A DNA stretch of 14,457 bases from Methanobacteriota archaeon. Its GTDB lineage: Archaea; Thermoplasmatota; Poseidoniia; Poseidoniales; Thalassarchaeaceae. Under the pieces are notes generated by a model. It searched no databases, was not told where the DNA came from, and worked only from the letters and a program-made list of their open reading frames with translations. The stretch lies in the NCBI GenBank assembly GCA_002725475.1, contig PBPH01000057.1, forward strand, positions 1 through 14,457, read 5' to 3'. The translations under genes were made by a program, and so were the position numbers. This document shows positions 13,496-14,457 of this stretch, piece after piece. Every line of letters begins with the position of its first letter. The stretch's first letter is position 1.

Positions 13496-14457
13496 CTAAT
13501 TTTCTGTATTCTTTCGTCTGTCACCCATTCGTCCCAACTTGAATCAAATCCGATATATGTTATCAAATATTGTCCAGGGTTATCTGCGTTCAGGACGTTG
13601 GCATCCCACCAACTTCCATTCCACTCTACTTTGACTTGTTCTCCTGCAGAAATAACTGGCTTATTGAACGGGTGGTCGTCAGGTTTCACAACCCAACCAG
13701 TTGGACCAACAACATAGTTTGTGTTTCGAGTCTCTACACGTGCTGTTGCACGCTCATCATATTGAATCCCGACAATCGTAGAAGTTCTGACAGGGCCTTC
13801 GCCTAATTTCGGATGATCGTAGGCATAACCCTTCAAGCATCCATCCTCAATATAGGCATCACGAATCACTACTTCTGGCTTATATTCAGTGGCTTCAGTA
13901 TTATCTTCACTTACCATGTATTTTACCAATTCGCGGTAGTCAATTTCCGAATCTAATGCAATTCCTAGGGCTGCGAATTCTTCCATCACTTCATCTACGC
14001 CGATAGGGTCTTCACCCATTTCAGTGAGAATTTCAAAGTACTTTCTAGCAGAAATTGTTCCACTACCATTCTCATCGAACACTTGGAATGCATCAATCAA
14101 TTCTTGTTCTGCTTCTAATACATGGTCTAGATAATCTTGGACTTCTACAGAATCTTCTTGCAATTGTTCAATCCTACTCCATTCAACATTATCTTCTATA
14201 TCTCCATCATCGAAATGAATCAAGAAAGTGTGGTCGTCATGCTCAGCAGCAATTTTTCCAGGGTAATAATTCCCATAATTCTTCCAGTTTACAATTACAC
14301 GGTCTCCAGCATTGTATGGTGGTGCTGCAGGACGAATTGTTCCAGGAGATGTTCCGATCACCACTGCGTGCTTTGTTTCCACTTTGGAAGACTTTGGCAC
14401 TTCAATCCTGTATGTGCCATCATCATTGACACCAACTACAGTACATCTATCCAACCA
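13492..14457 (-). CDS. Tudor-like / calmodulin-like EF-hand / Tudor-like protein (5' end beyond window)
   Basis: At least 321 residues; the frame is open at the edge and continues outside. Numbering is from the TTG codon at 14454. Residues about 47-98 (AGDRVIVNWKNYGNYYPGKI, FDDGD, WSRIEQL) and about 270-319 (AGEQVKVEWNGSWWDANVL, FDSSWDEWV, DERIQKI) align with each other and resemble Tudor/chromo-barrel folds. Between them, about 115-182 resembles one calmodulin lobe: ELIDAFQVFDENGSGTISAR, a linker, then DEVMEEFAALGIALDSEIDY and RELVKYM. The first loop has Lys138 where Glu normally completes the calcium site, and the second lacks most acidic ligands. A short module (about 212-245, VRTSTIVGI, VETRNTNYVVG) precedes the last barrel. 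No signal peptide is visible in the part seen. A scaffold or nucleic-acid/protein-binding role is inferred; the function is unknown. Confidence 0.8.
   Translation of the reverse strand, partial: WLDRCTVVGVNDDGTYRIEVPKSSKVETKHAVVIGTSPGTIRPAAPPYNAGDRVIVNWKNYGNYYPGKIAAEHDDHTFLIHFDDGDIEDNVEWSRIEQLQEDSVEVQDYLDHVLEAEQELIDAFQVFDENGSGTISARKYFEILTEMGEDPIGVDEVMEEFAALGIALDSEIDYRELVKYMVSEDNTEATEYKPEVVIRDAYIEDGCLKGYAYDHPKLGEGPVRTSTIVGIQYDERATARVETRNTNYVVGPTGWVVKPDDHPFNKPVISAGEQVKVEWNGSWWDANVLNADNPGQYLITYIGFDSSWDEWVTDERIQKIS

Noticed and set aside
1..14457. CRISPR arrays, tRNA/rRNA genes, insertion sequences or prophage attachment sites
   Set aside because: No spaced direct repeats, cloverleaf-like segments, transposase motifs or flanking long repeats were seen; the window is almost fully covered by protein genes.

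Overview
The window looks like a piece of a marine archaeal genome, most likely a Thermoplasmatota lineage such as Marine Group II (Candidatus Poseidoniales). The basis is moderate: AT-rich DNA, gene packing with ATGA/GTGA overlaps, very large Asp-rich secreted PKD-repeat proteins full of N-glycosylation sequons and anchored by one C-terminal membrane helix, a SepF-like protein, a PolX-PHP enzyme, and eukaryote-like Tudor/EF-hand modules. No rRNA or other phylogenetic marker is present, so this placement is an inference.

Layout. Positions 2-142 carry the last 46 codons of an unidentified plus-strand gene. Positions 182-8434 form a cell-surface locus: two paralogous giant proteins (about 1226 and 1094 aa; N-terminal globular domain, CARDB-like domain, five PKD-like repeats, membrane helix) flank a six-helix membrane protein with proline-rich ends. 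A SepF-like protein follows at 8526-9008 on the same strand. Converging on it is a compact minus-strand block read from 13064 down to 9012: PolX-PHP, a small two-helix membrane protein, endonuclease III, a PrxQ-type peroxiredoxin, a left-handed beta-helix acyltransferase and a 65-aa acidic protein. Three of these junctions are 4-nt overlaps. Divergent from PolX is a 116-aa three-helix membrane protein (13145-13495). Its stop codon overlaps that of a minus-strand gene entering from the right edge, which encodes two Tudor-like barrels around a calmodulin-like EF-hand pair.

How the genes may work together. The minus-strand block joins base excision repair (Nth, PolX) with peroxide detoxification, a coherent oxidative-damage theme. 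The surface locus may encode a membrane-anchored adhesion or envelope complex; the larger paralog has a long Pro/Ala-rich cytoplasmic tail ending in a Trp-rich motif, and its neighbour has polyproline tails. The most unusual points are: G/C homopolymer tracts clustered in this surface locus, two of them at the 5' end of the second giant gene, where one base would change the reading frame; the Tudor/EF-hand fusion; a PolX whose third catalytic Asp appears to be Gln while the PHP site is intact; and an Nth lacking the fourth Fe-S cysteine. No tRNA, rRNA, CRISPR array or insertion sequence was recognised, and no stretch over 300 bases lacks a gene.
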